64,000 nt of DNA from Bacteroidetes bacterium GWA2_40_15 (GCA_001768195.1 MENI01000077.1:1-64000); one strand, 5' to 3'; positions 28,435-38,925 are shown, numbered from the stretch's first letter. Notes: generated by a model not told the origin, from the letters alone. Numbers and translations: made by a program.

Positions 28435-28617
28435 ATTAAATGGGTCATGAATAATTGGTTTATTGCATACAAAATTTAGCATATATCAGGGATTGCCTAT
28501 ACTCATTTTAAACTTTAAGAAATATTTAACACCTGCCGGCAATAATTCAGTAAACAAAAGAATTGAAAGCTTTGTTTAATCTCAGTTACTTATGGGATTC
28601 TCTTTCAATTACAATTG

Positions 28618-31600
28618 ATGACATACCTCAAAATTACCAGGTTATTTCTGCTTATTCTGATGCTGTTTCCGTTTCTCTCATGCCAGAGGGAAAACACTCT
28701 CTTTCAAAAGGTTGATTCATCCCGTTCCGGGATCCATTTCAGAAATGATATAATTGAAAATGATTCCATCAACCAGCTCGATATTGAAAATGTCTATAAT
28801 GGCGGAGGTGTAGGTATTGGTGACTTCAACAGGGATGGCTTACCCGATATTTTCTTCACAGGAAATGTAGTTCAGAGTAAAATATATCTCAGTAAAGATA
28901 ACTTCCGGTTTAATGATATCACATCTGAATCAGGCATCAATACAGATGGAAAATGGTGCAGGGGAGTGGCAGTGGTTGATATAAATTCTGACGGATGGAT
29001 GGATATATATATCAGTGTGACTCTTAAAAAGAAGCCTGAAGAGAGAAGAAATCTTCTTTACATGAACCAGGGCTTAAATGCGGACCAGATCCCTTTCTTT
29101 AAAGAAGATGCAGCCGGATACGGACTTGATGATGATGGCCATACAACCCAGGCCGCTTTTTTTGATTATGACAATGACGGCGATCTTGATGTTTATCTTA
29201 TTGCAAATGAGATTAATGAAAAATTCTCTCCTTACCTGTTCAGGCCGGTAATTAAGAACGGCAGGAACCCCAGTACCGGAAAGCTTTATCGCAATGACTG
29301 GTGCGATTCATTAAATCATCCGGTTTTTACGGATGTTTCAGCAGCAGCTGGTATTCAAACAGAAGGATATGGCCATTCGGCAAGCATCACTGATTTCAAC
29401 AATGATGGATGGAAGGATATATATGTAGGCAATGATTTCTTTACCAACGATCTCCTATGGATTAATAACCGTGATGGTACGTTCACCGATCAGCTTACGT
29501 ATTACTTCAAACATACATCAGCAAATACTATGGGGAATGACATAGGGGATGTAAACAACGACGGGCTTCAGGATATGATAACCCTTGACATGAATCCCGA
29601 AGATAATTACCGCAAAAAGATGATGCTTCCTGCATCGAGTTATCAGCTTTATCAGTACACTGAACGCTACAATTACAGCTATCAGTATGTCAGGAACTCC
29701 CTGCAACTGAACCAGGGGAACCGCATTGAAAATGATTCTACCGGACCTCCGGTTTTCAGCGATATCGGTTATCTGGCAGGGATCACTGCAACTGACTGGA
29801 GCTGGACTCCGATGCTGACCGATTTTGACAACGATGGCTACCGCGATCTGATAATAAGCAATGGATTCCCCAAGGATATTACTGATCATGATTTTGCTAT
29901 GTTCAGAAGTAAAGCATACAAGGTTGCTTCCAAAGAAGAAATACTTTCACAGGTTCCTGTTGTCAAGCTTCACAACTATGCATTCCGCAATAATGGAAAT
30001 CTGACCTTCTCCGATGTTTCAGATGAATGGGGAATGACAACCCCCTCTTTCTCAAATGGTTCAGCCTATGCCGATCTTGACAACGACGGAGACCTTGACC
30101 TGGTAATGAACAATATAAATGATGAAGCATCACTGTACAGGAACTATTCCATGGAAAACCATCCTGAGAAGAGCCATTTTATAAGAATAGCTCTTAATGG
30201 AGAAGATACTAATCTTCATGGAATAGGATCACTTGTGACAATTTTCTACGATAATGGTAAAAAACAGGTTTGGGAAAATTCCCCGTTCAGGGGTTATCTC
30301 TCTACAGTTGAATCAACTGCCCATTTCGGACTGGGTCACGTCGGCAGTGTCGATTCAGTTATGGTCAGATGGCAGGATGGTAAAATTCATACAGTAAAAG
30401 AGCTTCCGTCCGATCAGACTATTACAATAAATATTTCTGAAGCACTTAAGCCTGGAAACCGGGACAGGAATTCCCATCGGAATGATCGGCTCTTCAGAGA
30501 TATTACAAAACAGACAGGTATTAATTATACTCACCGTGAGACAGATTTTGTGGATTTCAATATCCAGAAACTCCTGCCCCATAAGTTCTCGGAATATGGC
30601 CCCGGGATTGCAGCAGGTGACATTGACGGAAATGGTCTTGATGATATTGTTGTTGGTGGCTCTGCAAATAACAGTGCCATGTTCTTCCTGCAGCAGACAG
30701 ACGGTACTTTCATTGAAAAGTCACTTTTATCAGAATCCATTTTATCTTCAAAACTCCGGGACGATACCGGAATGCTCCTTTTTGATGCAGACAATGACGG
30801 GGACCTTGACCTATACATCGCATCCGGAGGATATGAGAATGAAAACAACACCTCCATCTATCAGGATCATTTCTACACAAATAATGGCCGGGGAGAATTC
30901 ACCGAGAATAATGAAGCCATATCATTGAACCACAACAGTAAATCCTGTGTACGGGCCGCTGACTTTGACAGGGACGGAGATACGGATCTGTTTATTGCCG
31001 GGAGGGTCGATCCCTGGCATTATCCCAGACCGGTTTCCAGTATAATTCTGAGAAACGACTCTTCACCGGGAAAAATAAAATTCACCGATGTCACTGCAGA
31101 AATTGCCGGAGAGCTTCTCAATATTGGCCTTGTATGCGATGCTCTCTTCACTGATTTTGATAATGACGGATGGCCGGACCTCTTACTTGCCGGGGAGTGG
31201 ATGCCGGTTACAATGTTGAAGAATGTTAACGGCCGATTCAGGAATATCACTTCATCCACCGGACTATCAGACATTACAGGCTGGTGGAATTCAATAGTTT
31301 CAGGCGACTTTGACAATGACGGCGACACTGATTATATTATAGGTAACCTCGGCCGGAACTCATACTTTAAAGCCAGTGAACAACATCCTGTATCAGTTTT
31401 TTCAGGCGATTTTGACAATAACGGGAGTTATGATGCATTCCTCTCACACTATCTGCCTGCCAGCCAGGATGAGAGTACAATTAAAGAATTTCCGGTTCAC
31501 GGGCGCGATGATGCAGTGAAACAGATGATAGGCATGAGATCAAAGTTCCAGAACTACAGATCATATGCCACGGCAACAATCGACCAGTTATTTTCATCCG

Positions 31601-32022
31601 AACAATATAAGAGCAGCCTGGTACTACGTTCAAACTGCTTCTCTTCATCATTTTGCAGAAATGAAGGGAATGGAAAATTTTCATTGATCGCATTGCCTGT
31701 AGAGGCTCAGATCTCAGTCATTAAGGGAATGGTGGCTGATGATTTCGACGGTGATGGAAATCTTGATATAGTAATTAATGGAAACGACTGGGGCACTGAA
31801 GTCCTTACTGGCCGGTATGATGCTCTTAACGGATTAGTCCTTAAAGGGGATGGAAAAGGTAATTTCTCAGCCCTTTCAATTGCAGAAAGCGGGATCTATA
31901 TCCCGGGCAACGGAAGAGGACTTATATCATTAAAGAGCAGTTCCGGGAAGCTGTTACTGGCAGCCGGTCAGAACAGAGGGCCATTGAAATTATTTGAACT
32001 TGTAAAAAACCCTGTAAAGTGA
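28618..32022 (+). CDS. VCBS/FG-GAP repeat lipoprotein with ASPIC/UnbV domain (CRTAC1-like)
   Basis: About 1134 aa. The frame can be opened at a TTG at 28615, but the adjacent ATG at 28618 is the natural start. Lipobox FPFLSC. Residues about 55-500 hold VCBS repeats (IGDFNRDGLPDIFFTG, DYDNDGDLDVYL, DFNNDGWKDIYVGND). An ASPIC/UnbV domain follows (about 520-605; NLHGIGSLVTIFYDNGKKQV). A second VCBS set occupies about 650-1100. The D-x-D-x-D-G loops bind calcium. Proteins of this build in Bacteroidota are surface lipoproteins of unclear role. The stop overlaps the GTG of the haloperoxidase gene. Confidence 0.88.
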   Translation: MTYLKITRLFLLILMLFPFLSCQRENTLFQKVDSSRSGIHFRNDIIENDSINQLDIENVYNGGGVGIGDFNRDGLPDIFFTGNVVQSKIYLSKDNFRFNDITSESGINTDGKWCRGVAVVDINSDGWMDIYISVTLKKKPEERRNLLYMNQGLNADQIPFFKEDAAGYGLDDDGHTTQAAFFDYDNDGDLDVYLIANEINEKFSPYLFRPVIKNGRNPSTGKLYRNDWCDSLNHPVFTDVSAAAGIQTEGYGHSASITDFNNDGWKDIYVGNDFFTNDLLWINNRDGTFTDQLTYYFKHTSANTMGNDIGDVNNDGLQDMITLDMNPEDNYRKKMMLPASSYQLYQYTERYNYSYQYVRNSLQLNQGNRIENDSTGPPVFSDIGYLAGITATDWSWTPMLTDFDNDGYRDLIISNGFPKDITDHDFAMFRSKAYKVASKEEILSQVPVVKLHNYAFRNNGNLTFSDVSDEWGMTTPSFSNGSAYADLDNDGDLDLVMNNINDEASLYRNYSMENHPEKSHFIRIALNGEDTNLHGIGSLVTIFYDNGKKQVWENSPFRGYLSTVESTAHFGLGHVGSVDSVMVRWQDGKIHTVKELPSDQTITINISEALKPGNRDRNSHRNDRLFRDITKQTGINYTHRETDFVDFNIQKLLPHKFSEYGPGIAAGDIDGNGLDDIVVGGSANNSAMFFLQQTDGTFIEKSLLSESILSSKLRDDTGMLLFDADNDGDLDLYIASGGYENENNTSIYQDHFYTNNGRGEFTENNEAISLNHNSKSCVRAADFDRDGDTDLFIAGRVDPWHYPRPVSSIILRNDSSPGKIKFTDVTAEIAGELLNIGLVCDALFTDFDNDGWPDLLLAGEWMPVTMLKNVNGRFRNITSSTGLSDITGWWNSIVSGDFDNDGDTDYIIGNLGRNSYFKASEQHPVSVFSGDFDNNGSYDAFLSHYLPASQDESTIKEFPVHGRDDAVKQMIGMRSKFQNYRSYATATIDQLFSSEQYKSSLVLRSNCFSSSFCRNEGNGKFSLIALPVEAQISVIKGMVADDFDGDGNLDIVINGNDWGTEVLTGRYDALNGLVLKGDGKGNFSALSIAESGIYIPGNGRGLISLKSSSGKLLLAAGQNRGPLKLFELVKNPVK

Positions 32023-33356
32023 AAAAAACAAAATCTTTATCATCATTTCCGGTGTGGTCATTAATAATAATGATCATTATCCTGTCGATATCATCATGTC
32101 GTCAGAAAAATTCCCTAAGGTTACCTGATAGTGAGATACTTCATCAGAATATGGATCAGCTTACACAGGTAATAATTTATGATGTCTTCACTCCCCCGGT
32201 AGCCAGCAGACTATATGTCTATGCAGCGCTCGCCTCGTACGAAGCCGTAAGATACCGCAAAGAAGGCAGCAAATCTATTGCAGAAAGACTCAATGGATTT
32301 GGGCCTCTGCCAAAACCTGAAGAAAACAAGGAATATGATTTAACACTTGCAGCCAGCAAGGCATTTTTCAATGTTGTTCGAAATGTTAAAGTTTTTTCAG
32401 TTGATTCACTGAACAATTATGAAGAGACTCTTTACCAAAGTTTCAGAGATAACCTTGATGACTCAGTTTATAATCGCTCGGTCGATTTTGGCAATAAAGT
32501 GGCAGAAGTAATCCTGGCCCGGGCTAAGAATGATGGATACTTTATTTCCAGGGGAAAACCGAAATATCTTGGAAGTAATGAACCTGGTAAATGGAGACCA
32601 ACTCCTCCTGATTACCTCGATGGAGTGGAATGGTGCTGGAATGAGATGCTCCCTATGGCAATGGATTCAGCATCTCAGTTCATACCTGAAAGACCACCTG
32701 TGTACAGTACTGATACAAGCAGCTTGTTTTACAGGAGCCTGCTTGAGGTTTATAAAATCAACATGAACCTGACTGAAGAAGAGATGGAGATTGCCAGGTA
32801 CTGGGATGACAATCCGTTTGTTATAGAGCATTCGGGCCATATGATGTTCGGAAATAAAAAGATAACTCCCGGAGGTCACTGGATTGGCATTTCCGCAATT
32901 GCTTCAAAGCAATCCGGGGCAGATGCTATTACCACTGCAAAAGCTTATGCACTTACGGCAATAGCACTTTATGATGGATTTATCTCATGCTGGGATGAAA
33001 AATACCGGAGTAACTATATAAGGCCGGTTACGGCAATTAATGAACTCCTTGACGATACTTGGATGTCATACCTTCAGACCCCGCCGTTCCCCGAGTATAC
33101 CAGCGGACACAGCACCATAACAGCTGCTGCTGCAGAAGTCCTGACTTCAGTTTTTGGTGATAATTTTGCTTTCCAGGATACAAGCGATCTCAGATATATA
33201 GGCATGCAGAGGCACTTCAATTCTTTTAATGAAGCTGCCGAAGAAGTTTCAATAAGCCGTGTATATGGAGGAATTCACTACATGTTCAGCGTTGATATCG
33301 GGGCAGAACAGGGCAAAAAGCTTGGACAGATGATAAATGAGAAGATTGCCGAATAA
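32019..33356 (+). CDS. Vanadium-dependent haloperoxidase-family lipoprotein (PAP2 fold)
   Basis: A 445-aa lipoprotein (lipobox SISSC) starting at GTG within the 4-nt GTGA overlap with the previous gene. The vanadate/phosphate pocket is complete: Lys and Arg in KYRSNYIRPV, SGH in EYTSGHSTITA, and the Arg-x5-His pair in RVYGGIHYMFS. The spacing matches vanadium chloroperoxidase (R and H six apart). The fold is shared with PAP2 acid phosphatases, so phosphatase activity is the alternative. Coupling to an ASPIC/VCBS lipoprotein suggests both act at the cell surface. Confidence 0.85.
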   Translation: MKKTKSLSSFPVWSLIIMIIILSISSCRQKNSLRLPDSEILHQNMDQLTQVIIYDVFTPPVASRLYVYAALASYEAVRYRKEGSKSIAERLNGFGPLPKPEENKEYDLTLAASKAFFNVVRNVKVFSVDSLNNYEETLYQSFRDNLDDSVYNRSVDFGNKVAEVILARAKNDGYFISRGKPKYLGSNEPGKWRPTPPDYLDGVEWCWNEMLPMAMDSASQFIPERPPVYSTDTSSLFYRSLLEVYKINMNLTEEEMEIARYWDDNPFVIEHSGHMMFGNKKITPGGHWIGISAIASKQSGADAITTAKAYALTAIALYDGFISCWDEKYRSNYIRPVTAINELLDDTWMSYLQTPPFPEYTSGHSTITAAAAEVLTSVFGDNFAFQDTSDLRYIGMQRHFNSFNEAAEEVSISRVYGGIHYMFSVDIGAEQGKKLGQMINEKIAE

Positions 33357-33372
33357 TAAATTCTTAATTCAG

Positions 33373-34617
33373 CTATGCATTACTCCTGACCTTGTATCCT
33401 TTTAAACCGAATATCAGTATCACCGCAAAACAAACCATAGGAACAATAAAACCTGTAGCCATATTTGACACATCGGCAATCCAGCCCATAAGCATTGGGC
33501 ATACAGCACCGCCTGCTACCATCATAACCAGAAGGGAAGATCCTTTCTTGGTGAGTCCCCCGAGATCCTTTATGCCAAGAGCAAAAATCGTCGGGAACAT
33601 TATTGACATGCAGAAATAAGTGATGTATATAGATATAAGTGATATCCATCCCAGCCCGAGTATTACAAACAGCATTGTCAGAACATTTACCCCGGCATAA
33701 AAGGCAAGCATCTGGTTAGGTTTGAACCAGGTCATCATTACGCTTCCCGAGAACCGGCCTATCATGAAGAAAACAAAACCGAGTGAAAGCAGGTAAGCTG
33801 CCTTCTCATTGCTGAACTGGGGCATTGTTTCGGTCACATAATTGATGAAGAAGCTGTTGATTCCTGTTTGTGCTGCCACATAAAGAAACTGAGCTCCCAC
33901 AGCAAACTTAAAATGACCGAATTTTAAAAGCTGGCTGTATTTGCCTTTATCACCCCGATTATCGTGTTCTCCTTCATGAATATCCGGCAATTTGGTAAAA
34001 ACGAACATGATGGCAACAAGCAGTACCAGGATTCCGATAATCATATATGGCATTATCATTGAATCAAATTTATTGGCCTCTCCTGCTTCAGCTGCACCGA
34101 AGATGAACCATCCCCCGACTGTTGGCCCGATGATCCACCCCAGTCCGTTGAATGATTGTGAAAAGTTAAGTCTCTGCTCTGAGGTATCTTTCGGTCCGAG
34201 CACGGTTGAGTAAGGATTTGCTGCAGTTTCGAGACATGTCAGTCCGCATGCAATTACAAACAGGCAGAAGAGTGTAAATTGAAATGTCTGTATCTCAGCA
34301 GCAGGTAAAAACAGGAATGCCCCGGCCGCATAGAGCAATAATCCGAAGATAATACCTTTCTTATATCCTATATGGCTCATGATCAATCCTGCCGGAATAG
34401 CCATTACGGCATACCCCCCGTAGAGAGCAGCCTGAACCCATCCCGACATGGCTTTGGTTATACCCAGTATTTCCTGGAAATGTTTATTCAGGACATCCAG
34501 AAGGCTGTGAGCAAAACCCCATAAAAAAAACAGTGATGTAACAAGAATAAAAGGGATTAAATATCCCGCTGTTACCAGTTTGCGGCGTCCGCTATTGGCA
34601 GTAATATCATTAGTCAT
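33373..34617 (-). CDS. MFS sugar transporter, FucP (fucose/glucose:H+ symporter) family
   Basis: A 414-aa protein with 12 predicted helices. Characteristic segments are FFLWGFAHSLLDVLNKHFQE, ALYGGYAVMAIPAG and GLTCLETAANPY, all typical of the FucP/GluP branch of the major facilitator superfamily, which imports hexoses such as L-fucose, glucose or N-acetylglucosamine with protons. Convergent with the haloperoxidase gene (16-nt gap). Its substrate may be a monosaccharide released by the upstream degradation island, but this is inference. Confidence 0.88.
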   Translation of the reverse strand: MTNDITANSGRRKLVTAGYLIPFILVTSLFFLWGFAHSLLDVLNKHFQEILGITKAMSGWVQAALYGGYAVMAIPAGLIMSHIGYKKGIIFGLLLYAAGAFLFLPAAEIQTFQFTLFCLFVIACGLTCLETAANPYSTVLGPKDTSEQRLNFSQSFNGLGWIIGPTVGGWFIFGAAEAGEANKFDSMIMPYMIIGILVLLVAIMFVFTKLPDIHEGEHDNRGDKGKYSQLLKFGHFKFAVGAQFLYVAAQTGINSFFINYVTETMPQFSNEKAAYLLSLGFVFFMIGRFSGSVMMTWFKPNQMLAFYAGVNVLTMLFVILGLGWISLISIYITYFCMSIMFPTIFALGIKDLGGLTKKGSSLLVMMVAGGAVCPMLMGWIADVSNMATGFIVPMVCFAVILIFGLKGYKVRSNA

Positions 34618-34704
34618 ACAATCCTTAATTTTAATAATACAAGATTGTTATGATTTACGACTTTACCAAAAAATAGTCCGGTTTTTGATAATTGTAAAAA
34701 AAAG

Positions 34705-34767
34705 TTCCCGCAAATCTCGCTGATTTTCGCAGATTTCTTCTGCGCTGATCTGCGGAATCTGCGGGAA
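34705..34767. repeat. Dispersed palindromic repeat with cgcagat/atctgcg arms
   Basis: Ends ttcccgca (34705) and tgcgggaa (34767) are inverted, with inner cgcagat / atctgcg pairs. The sequence type (aatctgcgggaa, gctgattttcgcagat) resembles a repeat common in many bacterial genomes. Lies between the YceI gene and the FucP-like gene. Confidence 0.55.
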
Positions 34768-34794
34768 AATCTTCAGACCCGGTCTGCCAAAGTT

Positions 34795-35361
34795 TTACTT
34801 AACCACCAGACTGACCTTCAGTTTGAATTCATCATAGATGGTTTTGTCGCCAAGGTTATCGAAGAATGACCCTGATCCGTATCGAACGTTATACTTTGTT
34901 CTGTCAACTATGATATTGGCAAAAAACCAGTTCCCGTCATCCTTTTTTTGATATGATGCTTTAAATTCTACCGGTTGAGTCACTCCTTTTATAGTAAGGT
35001 TACCTTTTACAGTTGCTGTACCTTTTTCAAATGAAGTGCTTTCAGAAATAACAAGTTTTGCTGTCGGAAATTTCTCAACTCCAAAAAAATCATCGGATTT
35101 CAGATGACCGACAAGCTTATCAAGATTTTCAAAACTTGTTATCGAGCTCATATCAATGATAAACTCTCCCGACTGGATTTTATTCTCTTTCCAGCTGAGC
35201 CAACCCGATTGCAGGTTAATTATTCCTTCATGTTTGCCTGTAACTTTTTCACCTAACCATTCCAGTTTTGATTTGCCAGCATCTGCAGTTAGCTTCTGCT
35301 GTGCATTCAGACTAAATATCATCAGTGCAGATAGTGTTAATAATGATAATGTTTTTTTCAT
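34795..35361 (-). CDS. YceI-family periplasmic protein
   Basis: A 188-aa exported protein (signal peptide ending LNAQQ). It covers the whole YceI lipocalin-like fold: KLEWLGEKVTGKHEG near the start, HLKSDDFFGVEKFPTAKLVI in the middle, VKGNLTIKGVTQPVEF, and a closing strand YDEFKLKVSLVV. Members bind long isoprenoid or amide lipids in a beta-barrel pocket; some are linked to stress or quinone metabolism. Monocistronic by spacing. Function in this organism is not evident from context. Confidence 0.92.
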   Translation of the reverse strand: MKKTLSLLTLSALMIFSLNAQQKLTADAGKSKLEWLGEKVTGKHEGIINLQSGWLSWKENKIQSGEFIIDMSSITSFENLDKLVGHLKSDDFFGVEKFPTAKLVISESTSFEKGTATVKGNLTIKGVTQPVEFKASYQKKDDGNWFFANIIVDRTKYNVRYGSGSFFDNLGDKTIYDEFKLKVSLVVK

Positions 35362-35454
35362 AATTTTATATTAATATTTACCAAACAAACGCTGTAATTA
35401 AGCCTTTTGTTCAAGGTTCATTAAAAAATCTTACAATCCTGGATGGTTGTTACC

Positions 35455-36234
35455 TCAGAGTTTGTGAATATTCAGACCTCCGCTGATCTCAAATATAGTC
35501 CCTGTTGAGAATGCCCAGTCGCCTCTTGCCAGTGATGCAACTGCCTTGCTGATATCGGATGGCTGGCCCCACCGCTTTTGAGGAATGAGTCCCTCATTTA
35601 TCAGTTTATCATATTTGTCTTTCACTCTTATAGTCATGTCAGTCTCTATGATCCCCGGTCGTACTTCATATACAAGTATCCCTTCACGGGAAAGCCGGTC
35701 GGCAAATACTGATGAGGCCATGCTTAGTCCGGCTTTTGAAACGCAGTATTCGGCTCTGCTAGTTGAAGTAAGTGCTGCTGATACCGATGTTATAAATACA
35801 ATTACCGGCTTATAACCTTCAATATGGTCTTTGAGCCAAACCATTTCCCTGGCCACTTTCTGGGCAAAGAACACCGGACCTTTAAGATTGATATTCATCA
35901 GCCTGTCGTAGCTCTCCTCAGTCATATCCAGTATATCATTTCTCTGAAGCGGTGCAACACCTGCATTATTGACCAATACATCAATCCTGCCATACCTCTC
36001 AAGTATATTCTTTACCACCTCTTTATGCCATCCTGTACATGAAATATCGAGTCCGACCGGAAAAAACTGAGAACCTGTTTTAGCGACTTCTGCAGCAAGA
36101 ATCTCCATGCCTTCACTGTCAGTCGATCGTGCTATGGCAGCAATGTCATAGCCTTCAGCTGCAAGACCAATTGCAACCGACCTGCCTATTCCTCTGCTTG
36201 CTCCGGTAACAACTGCAACAGGTTTGTCATTCAT
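35455..36234 (-). CDS. Short-chain dehydrogenase/reductase (FabG-like)
   Basis: About 259 aa from Met at 36234 (MNDKPVAVVTGASRGIG). The open frame to 36360 adds 42 residues without SDR character and is not used. The Rossmann glycine motif is TGASRGIG and the NNAG motif is present. The catalytic Ser (FITSVSAA) and YxxxK (YCVSK) are present, as is the PG motif after the active site (VRPGIIETDM). The family reduces 3-oxo groups or oxidises alcohols with NAD(P)(H). No neighbour identifies the substrate. Confidence 0.85.
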   Translation of the reverse strand: MNDKPVAVVTGASRGIGRSVAIGLAAEGYDIAAIARSTDSEGMEILAAEVAKTGSQFFPVGLDISCTGWHKEVVKNILERYGRIDVLVNNAGVAPLQRNDILDMTEESYDRLMNINLKGPVFFAQKVAREMVWLKDHIEGYKPVIVFITSVSAALTSTSRAEYCVSKAGLSMASSVFADRLSREGILVYEVRPGIIETDMTIRVKDKYDKLINEGLIPQKRWGQPSDISKAVASLARGDWAFSTGTIFEISGGLNIHKL

Positions 36235-36423
36235 GAGAAAAGGTATCTTCAGGTTCAAAAAAAGTCGCCTTAAAGGTAATAATTTGACTGATTCAGGCAA
36301 CAACCGGCCCGAATATCTTCTCAAGCGTCTGCAAAACCAAACGGCCCGGACAGAATCCACTTTTACTATAGGTATTAGTCAGCTACATAAAAATAGCAAA
36401 AACCTATAATTAAAATGCAATTT

Positions 36424-37704
36424 CTAGTCATAATTATTACCTCCGCTGTTTCCGAAGCGGGGATTCACAACATTATTGTAAATTGATCCGAATGTATAGC
36501 TAAGGCCGACGCCCCCCTGCAGATAGAAATTGGTAGCCTGCTGTTTCAGCCGCAATAACCTTTCTGCTTCTGACAGGTCTCCGATTGCCAGGTTAAGCTG
36601 ATTATTAATGTAAGATACCCCTGCATTAACTGAGAGTGACAAACCTTTTATTATCCTCAATCTTGTAAATCCCCAGAAATCAACTCTGTTCTTAGAAAAA
36701 TCATTCAGATAATTTGATGCAGAAACCGAAAAGTTTATATTGCCCCATTTTTTCTGAATCTGGTATGCTGCTCTTACTCCATGTCTGAATAAGTTTTCGG
36801 TAATCTTGTAGTAAATAGTTGTATCGATATAATTACAATACTGATAACCGATACTGTACTGGATCCTGAATTGCCGGTGTGTTGCCTCGGAATAAGGAAA
36901 GATATCATATTCAATTGTTGGCAGAATTACTGCGTTCAGGTTATAATTATTCGAAGTTGAGGAGCCAAGATCAGTGTTAAGTCCGGCCGACCAGTGGTTG
37001 CCAAGACTGAAGACAATCAGATTGTCAATCGACCTGCTGTTAACCTTATATTCGGTCACTGCCTCATCTTCTATAAAAGTCTGGTTATTGGTAAACTGAT
37101 CTATCTCTACCTCGAATTTCAGATCTGGTGTAACCTTTGTGATTTCGATTGAATTATAAAGCGAGACTCTGTTGTATGTCGCTTCAGCATTGTATCTTGG
37201 ATTTGTCTGAAGTTGAAAAACCCAGTTATTCCACTTATCCTCAGCCTCATGCTGCTTTATTTCACCATTATTCTTTATATCTATTTCATCAAAAAGTGGA
37301 GTTCTGGCAACATACCTCATTAGCCCCAGTTTGATCATATGGGTTTTTTTTTCCCTGATAATTGCCCATGTTTCATCAGGATTGCTGGTATAGATAAGTG
37401 TATCAGCCATGCCCTTAAATTTGCCCTGGCCAAGGAACTGAAATGTATACTGGGTACCCCCGCTTCCTGCTCCCTGACTCGTAACAAGCAGGTAAACCTC
37501 AGCCTCACGGGTATCTCTTACATAATTTACGAAAGGGACCTCCTGCCTTGTGTAGTTCATGTCACATGACCGGCAATCAAGAAAAAACTTCAGGGCATCC
37601 ACCCTTATGGTATCTTTTTTTTCATCAGCAGCCTGCGATTGAACAGATTCTGCAGACAATAATCCACAAATAACAAAAAAAACAGCTAATATCTTATTGC
37701 TCAT
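36424..37704 (-). CDS. Exported beta-rich protein of unknown function, paralogue A
   Basis: A 426-aa protein with a signal peptide (ending SVQSQ). The N-terminal third has CRSCDMNYTRQEVPFVNYVR and AGSGGTQYTFQFLGQGKFKG. The rest is built of alternating-hydrophobicity strands that look like an outer-membrane barrel, and the C-terminus is GLSYTFGSIYNNVVNPRFGN. A second copy of nearly equal length lies at 47006-48277 on the other strand and shares all these blocks. The family appears in other Bacteroidota as hypothetical proteins. No function is known to me. Confidence 0.75.
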   Translation of the reverse strand: MSNKILAVFFVICGLLSAESVQSQAADEKKDTIRVDALKFFLDCRSCDMNYTRQEVPFVNYVRDTREAEVYLLVTSQGAGSGGTQYTFQFLGQGKFKGMADTLIYTSNPDETWAIIREKKTHMIKLGLMRYVARTPLFDEIDIKNNGEIKQHEAEDKWNNWVFQLQTNPRYNAEATYNRVSLYNSIEITKVTPDLKFEVEIDQFTNNQTFIEDEAVTEYKVNSRSIDNLIVFSLGNHWSAGLNTDLGSSTSNNYNLNAVILPTIEYDIFPYSEATHRQFRIQYSIGYQYCNYIDTTIYYKITENLFRHGVRAAYQIQKKWGNINFSVSASNYLNDFSKNRVDFWGFTRLRIIKGLSLSVNAGVSYINNQLNLAIGDLSEAERLLRLKQQATNFYLQGGVGLSYTFGSIYNNVVNPRFGNSGGNNYD

Positions 37705-37889
37705 AAAAGAGTTACAATATCCAATAGTTCAAACACATTTATCCCTGAAATCATTTTATTTAATCAGGAGATCCTGTTTCGGGACAAATATGGTGATAAA
37801 ATCATCAGATAAATTTATGGCAGCACCAGAGCGGCTAAAAATTAATGTTTTTTAACACTTTAAGGATTATTGCTTTACGTTATCAAGGA

Positions 37890-38867
37890 CTATTTTTTTC
37901 TGTAATTTACTGACCTTGGAGTATCCCAGCTAAATTTCAGTAAAACTCCGGTATAGTAATCAATAATTCTTATAAAGATCAGTGTTCTCAAAAAGAGTTT
38001 TGGAATGAAAAAGAATATAAGCCCGGGTAAAGCTATGAGGCCCGCCGACAGAAGGTTATTGATTACCATGAAAGAGTGGATCAGGAATTTATCCGGCCCT
38101 GATCTGTGTTTATTCATGTAAATGTGCTTTGAGATGAGTACCTCTGCTTTTGTAATGGATGCTGTCTTTTTATTAATCCGGGAACTGCCTCCATGATTGT
38201 GCTCAATTGACACACAAGTGCAGAAAGCCACCTCTCCTCCCATATCACGAGCCCGCTTACAAAGATCAACATCCTCAAAATACATCCAGAAATCCTCATC
38301 GAATCCATTAAGCCTGAGGTAATTCTCCTTACTGATAAGAACCACGGAACCAGAGATCCAGTCAGGGAAAAATACATCTGAGGAATAGCCTTCTTTTACC
38401 CTGATCTGACTTTGAAATCCTGTCCTGAGAATTGCCCGCATAAAGCCTGTAAGATTCCGGAAACCGGGAAACGGACCCCAGGCAATGCTTTCTTTTCCTT
38501 TTTCATTTACCTGCCTGCATGAGGTGATCATAAATTCAGGATTTGATTTTGCTGTCTTTACTAATTCTTCCAGTGCTCCTTCTGTTGCAATTGTATCAGG
38601 ATTCAGAATAAGAATATACTGACCGTAAGCAAAACCCGCACCTTTATTACATCCGTTCGCATAGCCTCCGTTTACCTCATTATTAAAGAATCTGAATCGG
38701 GGATAGAGATTCGTAAAACTGCTGATAGCATCATCTCCCGGACAGTTATTGACTACTATCACTTCAGTACTGAGGTTACTGCCGCTGAAAGAATTCAAAG
38801 ATTCAAGGCATTGTTTCAGACGTTCATATCCCTTGTAACTGACTATTATGATCGAGAGATCAGGCAT
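37890..38867 (-). CDS. Glycosyltransferase family 2 (rhamnosyltransferase-like)
   Basis: A 325-aa GT-A enzyme. It has the N-terminal strand SIIIVSYKGYERLKQCLESL, the nucleotide-sugar site VIVVNNCPGDD, the metal-site variant LILNPDTIA, and the acceptor region WMYFEDVDLCKRARDMGG (ED motif), as in WbbL-type rhamnosyltransferases. C-terminal hydrophobic helices (about 255-300) suggest membrane association. It probably adds a sugar during surface polysaccharide synthesis, although no other polysaccharide genes are adjacent. Confidence 0.88.
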   Translation of the reverse strand: MPDLSIIIVSYKGYERLKQCLESLNSFSGSNLSTEVIVVNNCPGDDAISSFTNLYPRFRFFNNEVNGGYANGCNKGAGFAYGQYILILNPDTIATEGALEELVKTAKSNPEFMITSCRQVNEKGKESIAWGPFPGFRNLTGFMRAILRTGFQSQIRVKEGYSSDVFFPDWISGSVVLISKENYLRLNGFDEDFWMYFEDVDLCKRARDMGGEVAFCTCVSIEHNHGGSSRINKKTASITKAEVLISKHIYMNKHRSGPDKFLIHSFMVINNLLSAGLIALPGLIFFFIPKLFLRTLIFIRIIDYYTGVLLKFSWDTPRSVNYRKK

Positions 38868-38925
38868 TCTTTAATGATATGTTTAAAAATTAAATAATCC
38901 AATATAGTAAGAAAGGTCTCTATCT

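Noticed and set aside
28615-28617. TTG as start of the ASPIC/VCBS gene
   Set aside because: An ATG follows immediately at 28618 and gives the same lipoprotein signal.
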